Source: Corynebacterium aurimucosum
GTDB lineage: Bacteria; Actinomycetota; Actinomycetes; Mycobacteriales; Mycobacteriaceae
NCBI RefSeq assembly: GCF_030408555.1
Contig: NZ_CP047048.1
Span: forward strand, 62,001-126,000
DNA: 64,000 bases
Direction: 5' to 3'
Shown here piece by piece: positions 8,279 to 16,339 of this stretch; position 1 is the stretch's first letter, and every line of letters starts with the position of its first letter. The notes below the pieces were generated by a model, which had not been told where the DNA came from, did no database searches, and was given only the letters and a program-made list of their open reading frames with translations. Position numbers and translations under genes: made by a program.

Positions 8279-9259
8279 ATGAGCATCGTAGATATCGCAC
8301 GTGAGAAGGCCCTGGAGCAGGGCATCGGCCTCAACGAAGAAGAGCTCCTGCAGGTTCTTCAGATCCCGGATGAGCAGCTGGAAGAGATTGCGGACATCGC
8401 GCATCAAACCCGTCTCAAGTGGTGCGGCCCGGACGTCTCCGTGGAAGGCATCATCTCCATCAAGACCGGCGGCTGCCCGGAGGATTGCCACTTCTGCTCG
8501 CAGTCAGGCCTGTTCGAGTCCCCAGTACGCGCCGCCCGCCTGAACATCCCGGAGCTGGTGGAGGCCGCCAAGAAGACCGCCAAAACCGGCGCTACGGAGT
8601 TCTGCATCGTGGCGGCCGTTAAGGCCCCAGATGAGAACCTGCTGTCCCAGGTTGCCGAGGCCATCCCGGCCATCCTGGATGAAGTCGATATCGAAATCTC
8701 CCTATCCCTAGGTACCCTCACCCGCGAGCAGGCGCAGCGCCTTAAGGATATGGGCGCCCAGCGCTATAACCACAACCTGGAGACGTCCAAGTCCTTCTTC
8801 CCCAACGTGGTCACGACCCACACCTGGGAGGAGCGCAAAGAAACCCTCGAGAACGTCCGTGCTGTCGGCATGGAGATTTGTTCCGGCGGTATCATCGGTA
8901 TGGGCGAATCCCTTGAGGATCGCGCCGAGTTTGCCTACCAGCTGGCGCAGATTGAGCCTTGCGAGGTTCCGATGAACTTCCTCGACCCGCGCCCGGGCAC
9001 TCCGTTCGCGAACTACCCACTGGTCCCGCTCGGCGAGGCGCTGCGCGCCGTTGCCGCCTTCCGCTTGGCCATGCCGTCTGTAACCCTGCGCTTTGCGGGT
9101 GGCCGCGAGCTCTCGCTCGGTGACGACGGCACGGAAAAGGGCCTCCTCGGCGGCATCAACGCCATCATCGCCGGCAACTACCTGACCACGCTGGGCAAGC
9201 AGATTGAAAAGGACGTCGACATGCTCGGCCGCATCGACCTGCCCATCAAGGCGCTCTGA
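8279..9259 (+). CDS. bioB: Biotin synthase
   Basis: The 326-residue protein is a radical SAM enzyme that inserts sulfur into dethiobiotin, the last step of biotin synthesis. The [4Fe-4S]/SAM motif is the [10 protein letters not shown] segment (CxxxCxxC). Other family segments are [16 protein letters not shown] and [10 protein letters not shown]. Length is normal for BioB. An AAGG at about 8267 may serve as RBS. The gene sits directly behind a BioQ-type palindrome and overlaps bsaP by ATGA, so repression by BioQ when biotin is plentiful is expected. Confidence 0.95.
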   Translation: MSIVDIAREKALEQGIGLNEEELLQVLQIPDEQLEEIADIAHQTRLKWCGPDVSVEGIISIKTGGCPEDCHFCSQSGLFESPVRAARLNIPELVEAAKKTAKTGATEFCIVAAVKAPDENLLSQVAEAIPAILDEVDIEISLSLGTLTREQAQRLKDMGAQRYNHNLETSKSFFPNVVTTHTWEERKETLENVRAVGMEICSGGIIGMGESLEDRAEFAYQLAQIEPCEVPMNFLDPRPGTPFANYPLVPLGEALRAVAAFRLAMPSVTLRFAGGRELSLGDDGTEKGLLGGINAIIAGNYLTTLGKQIEKDVDMLGRIDLPIKAL

Positions 9260-9513
9260 TGAAAAATTCGACGGAGCTGGCCGCCGCCGTCCTTGCCGGC
9301 GAGGAGCCGCTGTTCCATCCCAATACCGGCAAGCCACTGAGCGAGGAATTCACCTTGCACCCGGCGGCCGCGGCTGGCCTCGACGTCCCGCGCTATTGCC
9401 AGCTGTGCGGGCGCCGCATGGTGGTTCAGGTGCGCCCGGACGGCTGGAACGCGCACTGTTCGCGCCACGGCGAGCTCGACTCGGATCACCTCTATGAGGA
9501 GGCTCTGCCCTAA
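9259..9513 (+). CDS. bsaP: Biotin synthase auxiliary protein BsaP
   Basis: The 84-residue product matches the small actinobacterial protein encoded next to bioB, described in mycobacteria as BsaP, an iron-sulfur protein needed for BioB activity. Three cysteines (C47 and C50 in [10 protein letters not shown]67 in HCSRHGE) plus nearby histidines are candidate cluster ligands. Its ATG overlaps the bioB stop (ATGA at 9256-9259 on the plus strand), which gives tight co-translation. Assignment rests on size, cysteine pattern and position. Confidence 0.85.
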   Translation: MKNSTELAAAVLAGEEPLFHPNTGKPLSEEFTLHPAAAAGLDVPRYCQLCGRRMVVQVRPDGWNAHCSRHGELDSDHLYEEALP

Positions 9514-9524
9514 GCTGGGGCACC

Positions 9525-10448
9525 ATGGATCCCGCCGTTGCCCACGCCCATCAGTCTGCGTTGCGCTCGATTTCCCGTGTTGTCTCCGAGATCGCTGAGC
9601 CGACTCCCCAACAACAAGCACTAGACGCCGTCACCGATCAACTGCGCCACGGCAACGTCATGGTCCTCACCGGGGCAGGCGTATCCACGGAATCGGGCGT
9701 GCCGGATTACCGCGGCCCGAACGGCTCCCTCAGCCGCCACCGCCCCATGACCTACCAGGAGTTCCTGCACGACCCGCAGGCCTCGCACCGCTACTGGGCG
9801 CGTGCTTTCGTCGGCTGGCGGGTCATGCAGGCCGCACACCCCAACCGCACGCACTACGCTTTGGTCGAACTCGAGCGCGCCGGACTACTTAAAGGTGTTG
9901 TCACCCAAAACGTCGACGGCCTGCACGAGGAAGCCGGGCAGCACACCCTCATCGCCCTGCACGGAGACATGCAGCACGTGGTGTGCTTGAGCTGCGGATA
10001 CGAAGAAACACGCGCGGACTACGACGCCCGCGCCGCCACAGCCAACCCGACATACCTCCAACGCTGGGCAGTAGACAAAGAGGACGTCAATCCAGATGGC
10101 GATGTTGCCCTCAGCCAAGAAGCGGTCGAAGAATTTGTCATGCCCGGCTGCGTGCGGTGCGGCTCACAGCGCCTCAAGCCAGACGTGGTCTATTTTGGTG
10201 AGCCCGTTCCCACCCACAAGAAAGATGCCGCCTACGCGATGGTCAACGCATCTGACTCCCTGCTGGTAGCCGGCTCCTCGCTGGCGGTGATGAGCGGCTT
10301 TCGCTTCGTTCTGGAGGCCAAGAAACAGGGCAAGCGCGTAGCCACCATCAACGGCGGACCAGGCCGCGCGGATGATCGGGTGGATACCCTGTGGCGCACA
10401 CAAGTGGGCCCGGCTTTCGATGCGATCCTGGACGAGCTAGAACTCTAG
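9525..10448 (+). CDS. NAD-dependent sirtuin (class II/SIRT4-like)
   Basis: The 307-residue Sir2 protein removes acyl groups from lysines using NAD. Signatures are LTGAGVSTESGVPDYRG, TQNVDGLHEEAG and the catalytic ALHGDM. A zinc site is made of CLSCG and a later CVRCG. VVYFGEPVP and AGSSLAVMSGFRF complete the NAD fold. The GVSTESGVPDYRGPNG style resembles class II (SIRT4-like) sirtuins, for which delipoylation and related activities are known. It begins 11 bp after bsaP, so it is probably in the biotin operon. It shares its last bases with a convergent lipase gene. Confidence 0.85.
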   Translation: MDPAVAHAHQSALRSISRVVSEIAEPTPQQQALDAVTDQLRHGNVMVLTGAGVSTESGVPDYRGPNGSLSRHRPMTYQEFLHDPQASHRYWARAFVGWRVMQAAHPNRTHYALVELERAGLLKGVVTQNVDGLHEEAGQHTLIALHGDMQHVVCLSCGYEETRADYDARAATANPTYLQRWAVDKEDVNPDGDVALSQEAVEEFVMPGCVRCGSQRLKPDVVYFGEPVPTHKKDAAYAMVNASDSLLVAGSSLAVMSGFRFVLEAKKQGKRVATINGGPGRADDRVDTLWRTQVGPAFDAILDELEL

Positions 10449-11194
10449 AGTTGCTCCAGTTCTTCGAGGATTACCTGGCAGACCCGTTTATCCATGGGCA
10501 TATCCTCGTGGCGAATAATGGCAAGGCGCTCGATGTCCTGAATATAGATATTTCTTACCTGCTGGCCATTGAGGAAACAGGTGTTGGGCGGAACCACGAT
10601 GGCATCGGAGCGCGTGGCGATGCACGTATAGCTCACCCCGGGCTCGACCTCACTGCCGCGGTTCGTATCCTCCACAATCTTGCTGCCGGTCACTTGCTGC
10701 ATTCCGGCGGGGCCAAACCAGGCGTCGATAAGCGAGCGCGCCACTTCCTCCTGCCTTTCGCTGCGAAAGAGGGGGCTGGCGATTCCACCCTGGGTCGTGC
10801 CGTGATTGGGCGCACTGATACAGACGACGTGCCGTACAAACTCCGCACCGCCGTGCATGCGCATCCAGTACCGAGCCAATAATCCACCTTGTGAATGCCC
10901 GACGAGGATTACTTTTTCAGCGCCGGTAACGGTGCGGACGGCGTTGATGTAGGCGTCGAGCTGCCGGGCGGATTCCTGCAGGGGGCCGGTGGCGCGGGTC
11001 CCGTAGTCAGGGGCGAAGGTGGCCCAGCCAGCGGCGCGGAGCATTCCTGCGAGAACCTGCCATATCCCCTTGCTGTCGCAGGTTCCGTGGATTAAAACAA
11101 CCGGCCAAGGCCGTTCGGCGGTGGGACGCGCGGACCAGTCGTCTTCGTAGACGCCGCGTGGATGTCTGCGGGCGCCGAGGGGGAGTGGGATCAT
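10445..11194 (-). CDS. Triacylglycerol lipase/esterase, alpha/beta hydrolase
   Basis: The 249-residue protein has the lipase order VVLIHGTCDSKGIW (oxyanion HG), FAPDYGTRATG, the nucleophile elbow VGHSQGG, SAPNHGTTQGG, and C-terminal ERLAIIRHEDMP supplying the histidine. It is intact and related to the frameshifted secreted lipase at 5202-6027. It has no obvious signal peptide from ATG 11194. Its stop overlaps the sirtuin stop tail to tail. The substrate is not predictable, but NHGTT is typical of corynebacterial lipases acting on triacylglycerol or short esters. Confidence 0.8.
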   Translation of the reverse strand: MIPLPLGARRHPRGVYEDDWSARPTAERPWPVVLIHGTCDSKGIWQVLAGMLRAAGWATFAPDYGTRATGPLQESARQLDAYINAVRTVTGAEKVILVGHSQGGLLARYWMRMHGGAEFVRHVVCISAPNHGTTQGGIASPLFRSERQEEVARSLIDAWFGPAGMQQVTGSKIVEDTNRGSEVEPGVSYTCIATRSDAIVVPPNTCFLNGQQVRNIYIQDIERLAIIRHEDMPMDKRVCQVILEELEQL

Positions 11195-11211
11195 GGAATT
11201 TCAGTTTACTC

Positions 11212-11254
11212 TTGACCCCTATCCAACTTTCGTACTAAGCTAAGGCTTGCCTAA
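11212..11254 (+). promoter_or_regulatory. Promoter with overlapping DtxR-like box
   Basis: TTGACC (11212-11217) and TAAGCT (11236-11241) are spaced 18 bp apart as -35 and -10 boxes. Bases 11236-11254, read on the minus strand, match the 19-bp DtxR consensus at 14 positions. The box would cover the -10, as expected for iron-dependent repression. DtxR binding is inferred from the match only. Confidence 0.5.
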
Positions 11255-11342
11255 TACGGGCCGGCGGTGAGCTCCACACCGCACGCGTTACCGGATTAGT
11301 CATGGGGATAGGGCCCGCCGCTTCCACGCGGCGGGCTTCTTT
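11248..11342 (+). ncRNA. Candidate terminated short RNA or leader between the lipase and amn genes
   Basis: The promoter at 11212-11241 would start an RNA near 11248 that meets a strong terminator at 11313-11336, giving about 90 nt with no good open frame. It contains a hairpin GCGGTG-AGCTCCA-CACCGC. An upstream CGGCGG could also pair with CCGCCG in the terminator's left arm, so attenuation of amn is an alternative. I recognise no RNA family. The existence of the RNA is inferred from promoter and terminator. Confidence 0.4.
11313..11342 (+). terminator. Strong hairpin terminator before amn
   Basis: GCCCGCCGC (11313-11321) and GCGGCGGGC (11328-11336) pair perfectly around a 6-nt loop, and TTCTTT follows. 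It lies inside any amn reading frame started at 11302, which argues for an amn start at 11344 or later. Confidence 0.75.
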
Positions 11343-11343
11343 C

Positions 11344-12765
11344 ATGGATACACTCGCGAGCATGACTGACCTGCAGCATGTCCATTCCGTCAATGAAGCG
11401 GTTGCTCGCCTCTGCGAGCTTTATGACAAGTCCTGTGCGCTTGCACGTGAAGCATTGGCCTCAGGGGACCACGACGCCTACCGCCACGTGGTTTACCCGA
11501 AGATCACCGTGCATATTCGCCAGTGGACGCCCATCGACCGCTCTGAACCTTTCGGCTACGTGGACCAAGAGGGCCGCTACTCGGCAGTGATTTCCAAACC
11601 ATGGCTGATTCGTGATTACCTCATAGAGCAGCTCACGCGGCTTAGCAACAACTACCCGTGTGATCTTTATGTGGGCCAATCAGATGAGCGCATCCCACCG
11701 GAATATATCCGGGGCACTACACACATTCCCCAGGACCGGGGCAATATCCCCCGGCCTACACTCGACGCCGTCCACGACGGAATCGTCGATGGCGCATGGA
11801 AAGCCTTCCACGGGAAAGAAAAGCCGCTCTTTCACTTCGGCCCGCAGCGCTTCGACATCGCCTGCGCGCGCATCGAGCACTACACCGGCATTGAGGTGGA
11901 CACCGTGCAGAAGTACATCCTGTTCACCAACTACGCCATGCACACCACCGAGTTCGTCAAGTTCGGCCTACGCGAGCTGGCGCGGGAAGACTCCCGCTAC
12001 ACCGCGCTCGTGCTGCCCACGGGGGAGACCATCCACCCCAACGACGCGGTGCTTCTCGACGTCGACGAGCTCACCCTCACCTCGCGCTACCAGATGCCGC
12101 GCTTTGATCTCATCACCGCCGGCGGCGATGGCATCACGATGATCAACATCGGCGTCGGCCCCTCCAACGCCAAGACCATCACGGACTGCTTGGCAGTCCT
12201 GCGCCCGGAGGCCTGGATCATGATCGGCCACTGCGCTGGACTTGATGGCCGCATGCGCATCGGTGATCTCATCCTGGGCAATGCTTATCAGCGTGAAGAC
12301 CACATCCTCGACGGCACCGTCACCACCAGCAACCCGATTCCCGCCATTCCGGAGATCCAGCGCATGCTGGAGGCTGCCGTCGACGAGGTGTATGGGAAAG
12401 ACAATTCGCTCATGCGCACCGGCACGGTGCTCTCCACCGATGATCGCAACTGGGAGTGGCGCACCTCCCGGGACTTGTGGGAATGGCTGCGCCACTCCAC
12501 CGCAGTGGCAGTAGATATGGAATCCTGCACCCTCGCCGCCAACGGCTACCGCTACCGCATCCCGTACGGCACACTGCTATCCGTGTCCGATCTTCCATTG
12601 CACGCCGTGCCTAAACTTCCTGCCCAAGCGCAGGCCTTTTATTCGAATTCCAAGGAGGCCCACGTCATGTGCGCGGTCCGCGCGGTGGAGGCCCTAGCGG
12701 AGAATCCGGAGCGGCTGCGCACCCGCAAACTGCGGCGAACAGTGGCAGAGGTTCCGTTCCGCTGA
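11344..12765 (+). CDS. amn: AMP nucleosidase
   Basis: The 473-residue protein splits AMP into adenine and ribose 5-phosphate in the cytoplasm. The N-terminal domain (VYPKITVHIRQWTPID, FGYVDQEGRYS) is typical of Amn. The C-terminal phosphorylase fold contains TAGGDGITMINIGVGPSNA, IGHCAGLDGRMRIGD and VAVDMESCTLAANGYRYRIP. Length is close to E. coli Amn. ATG 11344 is chosen because a terminator hairpin lies just before it. ATG 11362 is the alternative. No strong RBS precedes either. The next gene encodes a purine-type phosphoribosyltransferase, which suggests a purine salvage grouping. Confidence 0.88.
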   Translation: MDTLASMTDLQHVHSVNEAVARLCELYDKSCALAREALASGDHDAYRHVVYPKITVHIRQWTPIDRSEPFGYVDQEGRYSAVISKPWLIRDYLIEQLTRLSNNYPCDLYVGQSDERIPPEYIRGTTHIPQDRGNIPRPTLDAVHDGIVDGAWKAFHGKEKPLFHFGPQRFDIACARIEHYTGIEVDTVQKYILFTNYAMHTTEFVKFGLRELAREDSRYTALVLPTGETIHPNDAVLLDVDELTLTSRYQMPRFDLITAGGDGITMINIGVGPSNAKTITDCLAVLRPEAWIMIGHCAGLDGRMRIGDLILGNAYQREDHILDGTVTTSNPIPAIPEIQRMLEAAVDEVYGKDNSLMRTGTVLSTDDRNWEWRTSRDLWEWLRHSTAVAVDMESCTLAANGYRYRIPYGTLLSVSDLPLHAVPKLPAQAQAFYSNSKEAHVMCAVRAVEALAENPERLRTRKLRRTVAEVPFR

Positions 12766-12818
12766 GGTAGATGATTAAACTGAAAGAAATGCAAAATCTG
12801 GCGAAGGAGACCTAGACG

Positions 12819-13334
12819 ATGAGCACCCCGGAGTGGTGGAACCCGGAACGCGAGAACCTGACCTGGGAGGTCTTCGGTGAGGCCAGTCGCTTCCTGTCCC
12901 AGGAAATCGTGGATTCGGGCTGGTTCCCTGACCTCATTGTGGGCGTGGCCCGCGGTGGATTGATCCCGGCCGGCGCCATTGGCTACGCCATCGGCGTCAA
13001 GGAGATGGGCGCTATCAACGTGGAGTTCTACACCGATATTGGTGAGACCCTCCCAGAGCCGATTCTCCTTAACCCGCAGCTGGATACGGACTCGCTCAAG
13101 GACAAGAAGGTCCTCGTCGTTGATGACGTGGCGGATTCCGGCAAGACCCTCGACCTCGTGGTCAACCTTTTGGAACAGACCGCTTCCGAGGTCAAGTCTG
13201 CGGTGATCTACACCAAGCCGACCACCATCTTTGAGCCGGACTTTTCGTGGAAGAAGACGGACCAGTGGATTAACTTCGCGTGGTCGGTCCTGCCGGTCAT
13301 CACCCGCGATGGCTCTTTCCAGGAAGGACATTAA
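12819..13334 (+). CDS. Purine-type phosphoribosyltransferase
   Basis: The 171-residue protein has the PRPP-binding motif VLVVDDVADSGKTLDLV and the PRT-fold start DLIVGVARGGLIPAGAI. It resembles corynebacterial xanthine/guanine-type phosphoribosyltransferases, which join a purine base to PRPP. The exact base is not readable from the sequence. An AAGGAG-like RBS at about 12804 precedes ATG 12819. Its stop overlaps the SulP start as TAATG, so the two are co-transcribed. It follows amn by 53 bp. Confidence 0.8.
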   Translation: MSTPEWWNPERENLTWEVFGEASRFLSQEIVDSGWFPDLIVGVARGGLIPAGAIGYAIGVKEMGAINVEFYTDIGETLPEPILLNPQLDTDSLKDKKVLVVDDVADSGKTLDLVVNLLEQTASEVKSAVIYTKPTTIFEPDFSWKKTDQWINFAWSVLPVITRDGSFQEGH

Positions 13335-14782
13335 TGCCAGAAGCCTCCGCCGGTTCTTTCCGCGCGGCCTTCAGCTCGCCCGCCCGCTTCCGCAAGGAGG
13401 TGTTTGGCGGGCTTGCTGTTGCGCTGGCCCTCATCCCGGAAGTTTTAAGTTTCTCTATCCTCGCCGGACTCGACCCTAAGGTGGGTCTTTTTGCCTCCGT
13501 CATGATGGCGATGTCCATCGCCATCACCGGCGGGCGCCCGGCCATGATTTCCGCCGCGGCGGGTTCGGTCGCCGTGGTCATCGCACCACTTGCCCACGAG
13601 CATGGCCTGCAGTACGTGCTGCTGACCATCTGGATGGCGGGCATCTTGCAAGTAGTGATGGCCGTGCTGGGCGTCGCCAAGCTCATGCGTTTCATCCCCC
13701 GCAGCGTCATGCTGGGTTTCGTCAACGCCCTGGGCATCCTCATGTTCACCGCGCAGCTGAGCCACCTGTGGAACGTGCCGTGGCTGGTGTATGTCCTCGT
13801 CGCATTGGGCCTGCTGATCATGGTGGTATGGCCCCGAATCACCACGGTGATCCCCGCCCCGCTCATGGCGATCGTGGTGGTTACCGTGCTGACTGTAATT
13901 TTTGGGTGGCAGGTTCCCGACGTCGCGGATCAAGGTGAGCTTCCGACCTCCCTGCCCGGTTTCGTCATTCCAGACGTGCCGTTTACCCGCGAGACCTTCC
14001 TCCTCTGCCTTCCCTATGCACTGGGCGTGGCACTGGTCGGCCTCATGGAATCTCTGCTCACCGCCAAGCTTGTCGATGACCTCACGGATACCCACTCCGA
14101 TAAGACACGCGAATCCGTAGGACAGGGCATCGGCAACATGCTCGCCGCGGCCATCGGCGGCATGGGCGTGTGCGCGATGATCGGCCAGACCATGATCAAC
14201 GTCAAGGAATCCCAGGCACGCACGCGCTTGTCGACGTTCCTCGCCGGCGTCTTCCTCCTCATCCTCATCCTCGTGTTGGGGGACACCGTAGGGAAAATCC
14301 CCATGGCTGCTCTCGTGGCGGTCATGTTCATGGTGTCTTTCCACACCGTGGATTGGCGCTCGGTGCGCACGATTCACCGCATGCCTCTGAGCGAAACCCT
14401 CGTCATGCTGGTGACGGTGGTTGGCACTTTGGTCACGAATAACCTAGCGGTCGGTGTGATCCTCGGTGTCCTTACCGCCTCGGTGGCCTTTGCACGCCGC
14501 GTCGCCCACCTCGTGTCGGTGGAGCTAGAAGGCAACGTCTACACTGTGCGCGGCCAGCTCTTCTTCGCCTCCTCGAACGATCTGGTCTACGCCTTTGATT
14601 ACACCCTGCCGGTGGAGAAGGTCATCGTGGATTTCTCAGAGGCCGATATTTGGGATGCCTCAACCGTGGCGGTACTCCAGGCTGTGGAAAGCAAGTACGC
14701 AAGCCGTGGAATAGCGGTGGAATTCCGGGGCCTTGATGGTGTTAGCCTCGCGCGTTACCAGCGGATCTCAGATTTGGGTTAG
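13334..14782 (+). CDS. SulP family anion transporter with STAS domain
   Basis: The 482-residue membrane protein has about 10-12 hydrophobic segments from residue 20 to 390 and a cytoplasmic STAS domain at the end (EKVIVDFSEADIWDASTVAVLQAVE). Family segments include EVLSFSILAGLDPKVGLFAS and MESLLTAKLVDDLTDTHSD. Such proteins carry sulfate, bicarbonate or dicarboxylates, and the substrate here is unknown. ATG 13334 overlaps the stop of the phosphoribosyltransferase gene. A longer in-frame start at 13280 would lie inside that gene and is rejected. Confidence 0.85.
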   Translation: MPEASAGSFRAAFSSPARFRKEVFGGLAVALALIPEVLSFSILAGLDPKVGLFASVMMAMSIAITGGRPAMISAAAGSVAVVIAPLAHEHGLQYVLLTIWMAGILQVVMAVLGVAKLMRFIPRSVMLGFVNALGILMFTAQLSHLWNVPWLVYVLVALGLLIMVVWPRITTVIPAPLMAIVVVTVLTVIFGWQVPDVADQGELPTSLPGFVIPDVPFTRETFLLCLPYALGVALVGLMESLLTAKLVDDLTDTHSDKTRESVGQGIGNMLAAAIGGMGVCAMIGQTMINVKESQARTRLSTFLAGVFLLILILVLGDTVGKIPMAALVAVMFMVSFHTVDWRSVRTIHRMPLSETLVMLVTVVGTLVTNNLAVGVILGVLTASVAFARRVAHLVSVELEGNVYTVRGQLFFASSNDLVYAFDYTLPVEKVIVDFSEADIWDASTVAVLQAVESKYASRGIAVEFRGLDGVSLARYQRISDLG

Positions 14783-14797
14783 GTAAACCTACCAGAA
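14779..14797. promoter_or_regulatory. DtxR-like box upstream of ferritin
   Basis: TTAGGTAAACCTACCAGAA (14779-14797) matches 14 of 19 positions of the DtxR consensus and contains the perfect palindrome TAGGTAAACCTA. It overlaps the sulP stop and lies about 100 bp before ftn. In C. glutamicum, DtxR activates ftn from an upstream site when iron is plentiful, and this placement fits that mode. Confidence 0.5.
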
Positions 14798-14894
14798 AAA
14801 GTGTTATGACGTGCGAGTTTGCTTAAGATCACCTTGCTAGCGCGCCCGATTTTTTTCTGTATTGTGGGAACAACACACGAAAGGAATAACTCTT

Positions 14895-15377
14895 ATGGAT
14901 GAGAAACTGCAAACGCTCCTCAACGCCCAGGTCAATAATGAGCACGGCGCAGCCCTGATTTACACTCAGCTGGCCTACGAGATGGACAACCTGTCCTTCC
15001 CAGGCATGCGCGATTGGTTCTTCAAGCAGGCAGAGGAAGAGCGCGAGCACGCACAGAAGTTCGCCGAGCACTTGCTGGACCGCGGCTACCGCGTCGAGTT
15101 GGAGGATATCCAGGTCGGCTCCGTCAAGGCCGCCACCCCGCTCGATGCTTTTGAGGCCTCCCTCGCGCATGAGCAGAAGGTCTCGGAGCAGATCCGGGAG
15201 ATCGCCCGCACCGCGGATGCCGCCGGGGATCTCGATTCCCGCGCCCTCATCAACTGGTTCCTCGAGGAGCAGGTTGAGGAGGAGTCCACCGTGTCCGAAA
15301 TCATTGACCAGCTCAAGCTGGTGGGCAATGACGGCTCGGGTCTGCTGCGCATCGATGGTTCGCTGGCGCAACGGTAA
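14895..15377 (+). CDS. ftn: Ferritin
   Basis: The 160-residue protein stores iron in a 24-subunit shell and oxidises Fe(II) at a di-iron centre. Ferroxidase ligands appear in NNEHGAALIYTQ and AEEEREHAQKFAEH (ExxH), with later LEEQVEEEST. The length is normal for bacterial non-haem ferritin. ATG 14895 has AAAGGA upstream at about 14880. Regulation by the iron regulator DtxR is likely from the box at 14779, and a strong terminator follows the gene. Confidence 0.92.
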   Translation: MDEKLQTLLNAQVNNEHGAALIYTQLAYEMDNLSFPGMRDWFFKQAEEEREHAQKFAEHLLDRGYRVELEDIQVGSVKAATPLDAFEASLAHEQKVSEQIREIARTADAAGDLDSRALINWFLEEQVEEESTVSEIIDQLKLVGNDGSGLLRIDGSLAQR

Positions 15378-15398
15378 CGAAGCCATATAGTTTCTAGG

Positions 15399-15440
15399 AA
15401 TTCTCCCACAGCCCCCTGCGGTTGGTGGGAGAATTTCTTT
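15399..15440 (+). terminator. ftn terminator
   Basis: An 11-bp perfect stem, AATTCTCCCAC (15399-15409) with GTGGGAGAATT (15425-15435), is followed by TCTTTT. It separates ftn from the following membrane protein, whose ATG comes directly after the T-rich tract. Confidence 0.85.
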
Positions 15441-15441
15441 T

Positions 15442-15828
15442 ATGACTACAACGCGCCTGATGCTGATTTGCGGTGCCCTGGCCGGCCTTGTGATCGCATT
15501 GGTCGGCGGCACGTGGCTGGCCGCAACGAACATGGCGCTGGGAACCTTCTTCTTCGCTCTCGCCGTGATGCTCGGCCCGTTCGCGGGTCTAGCACTGTTG
15601 CTCTGCGCCGCTGCTGCATCGACGGCGTTGAGCCGCTCCCTGTTTAGCGTCGGCGGCTTGTTCCTCGTGGGGGCCACCTCGACGTTGTGGGCGCAGGGCA
15701 CGCTGTCGCTCCCGCTCTTCGTGGCGGGCACGCTGACTGGAGCTAGTGCGGTCTGGCTACACTGGGCGCATGGCAAGTTTGCTCTTCGACCTTTATGGCG
15801 TGCTCATGCGGCCCGCCGGGAACTCTGA
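15442..15828 (+). CDS. Small multi-pass membrane protein, unknown
   Basis: The 128-residue product is almost entirely hydrophobic, with about four predicted membrane helices (residues 5-27, 33-58, 65-83, 88-108) and a basic tail. I recognise no family. The last 59 bp overlap the HAD gene in another frame, suggesting co-expression, although ATG 15442 immediately follows the ftn terminator and has no RBS. Read-through from ftn or a leaderless start would be needed for expression. Confidence 0.5.
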   Translation: MTTTRLMLICGALAGLVIALVGGTWLAATNMALGTFFFALAVMLGPFAGLALLLCAAAASTALSRSLFSVGGLFLVGATSTLWAQGTLSLPLFVAGTLTGASAVWLHWAHGKFALRPLWRAHAARREL

Positions 15829-16339
15829 GTTGGAGGATTACCTCCGTCCCGAAAATGTAGAGCACTTTTGGTCCATCTATGAGGAGTTTCGCCCTGCCTA
15901 TAATGCTGGGCACCTGAGCGATGCGCAGTATTGGGGCCGCATTCGCGCGCTGACGGAACTGAGCTCCTTTGACGTCAGCCACGCGACCGAACTGGACACC
16001 GAGCGCCTGTTGGTCGCCGATGAAGAGATGGTGCGCGCGGTCCTAGGGTTTATTGCTCAAGGGCATAGCGTCGGCATTTTGGCGAATGTTCCGACGGTTC
16101 TGGGAACTCGGATCCGCCAGACGCAGCCTTGGCTGAAGGAATGCGCTGCCGTGACGCTGAGCTGCGATATTGGGGTAGCCAAGCCGGATCCGGAGGCCTA
16201 CCTCGTGGCCGTGGATGCCCTCGGCGCGCAGGCCAAGGACACGCACTTCTTCGATGATCGGCCGGACTTCGTCACCGCCGCCCAGCGTCTCGGGCTCAAG
16301 GCCCACCTTTTTACGGGAATCGACTCGGTTTACTTTTAG
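15770..16339 (+). CDS. HAD family hydrolase
   Basis: The 189-residue protein carries HAD motifs: I, LLFDLYGVLM (nucleophile Asp); III/IV, GVAKPDPEAYLVAVDAL and FFDDRPDFVTAAQRLGL. A helical cap lies between them. It probably acts as a small-molecule phosphatase in the cytoplasm. Motif II reads SVGILANVP, with Asn where Ser/Thr is usual. ATG 15770 lies inside the preceding membrane-protein gene. It is convergent with the ROK gene, overlapping by 4 bp at the stops. Confidence 0.8.
   Translation: MASLLFDLYGVLMRPAGNSELEDYLRPENVEHFWSIYEEFRPAYNAGHLSDAQYWGRIRALTELSSFDVSHATELDTERLLVADEEMVRAVLGFIAQGHSVGILANVPTVLGTRIRQTQPWLKECAAVTLSCDIGVAKPDPEAYLVAVDALGAQAKDTHFFDDRPDFVTAAQRLGLKAHLFTGIDSVYF

Noticed and set aside
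11302..11343. Upstream start for amn
   Set aside because: It would place the terminator hairpin 11313-11336 inside the coding region and adds no family sequence.
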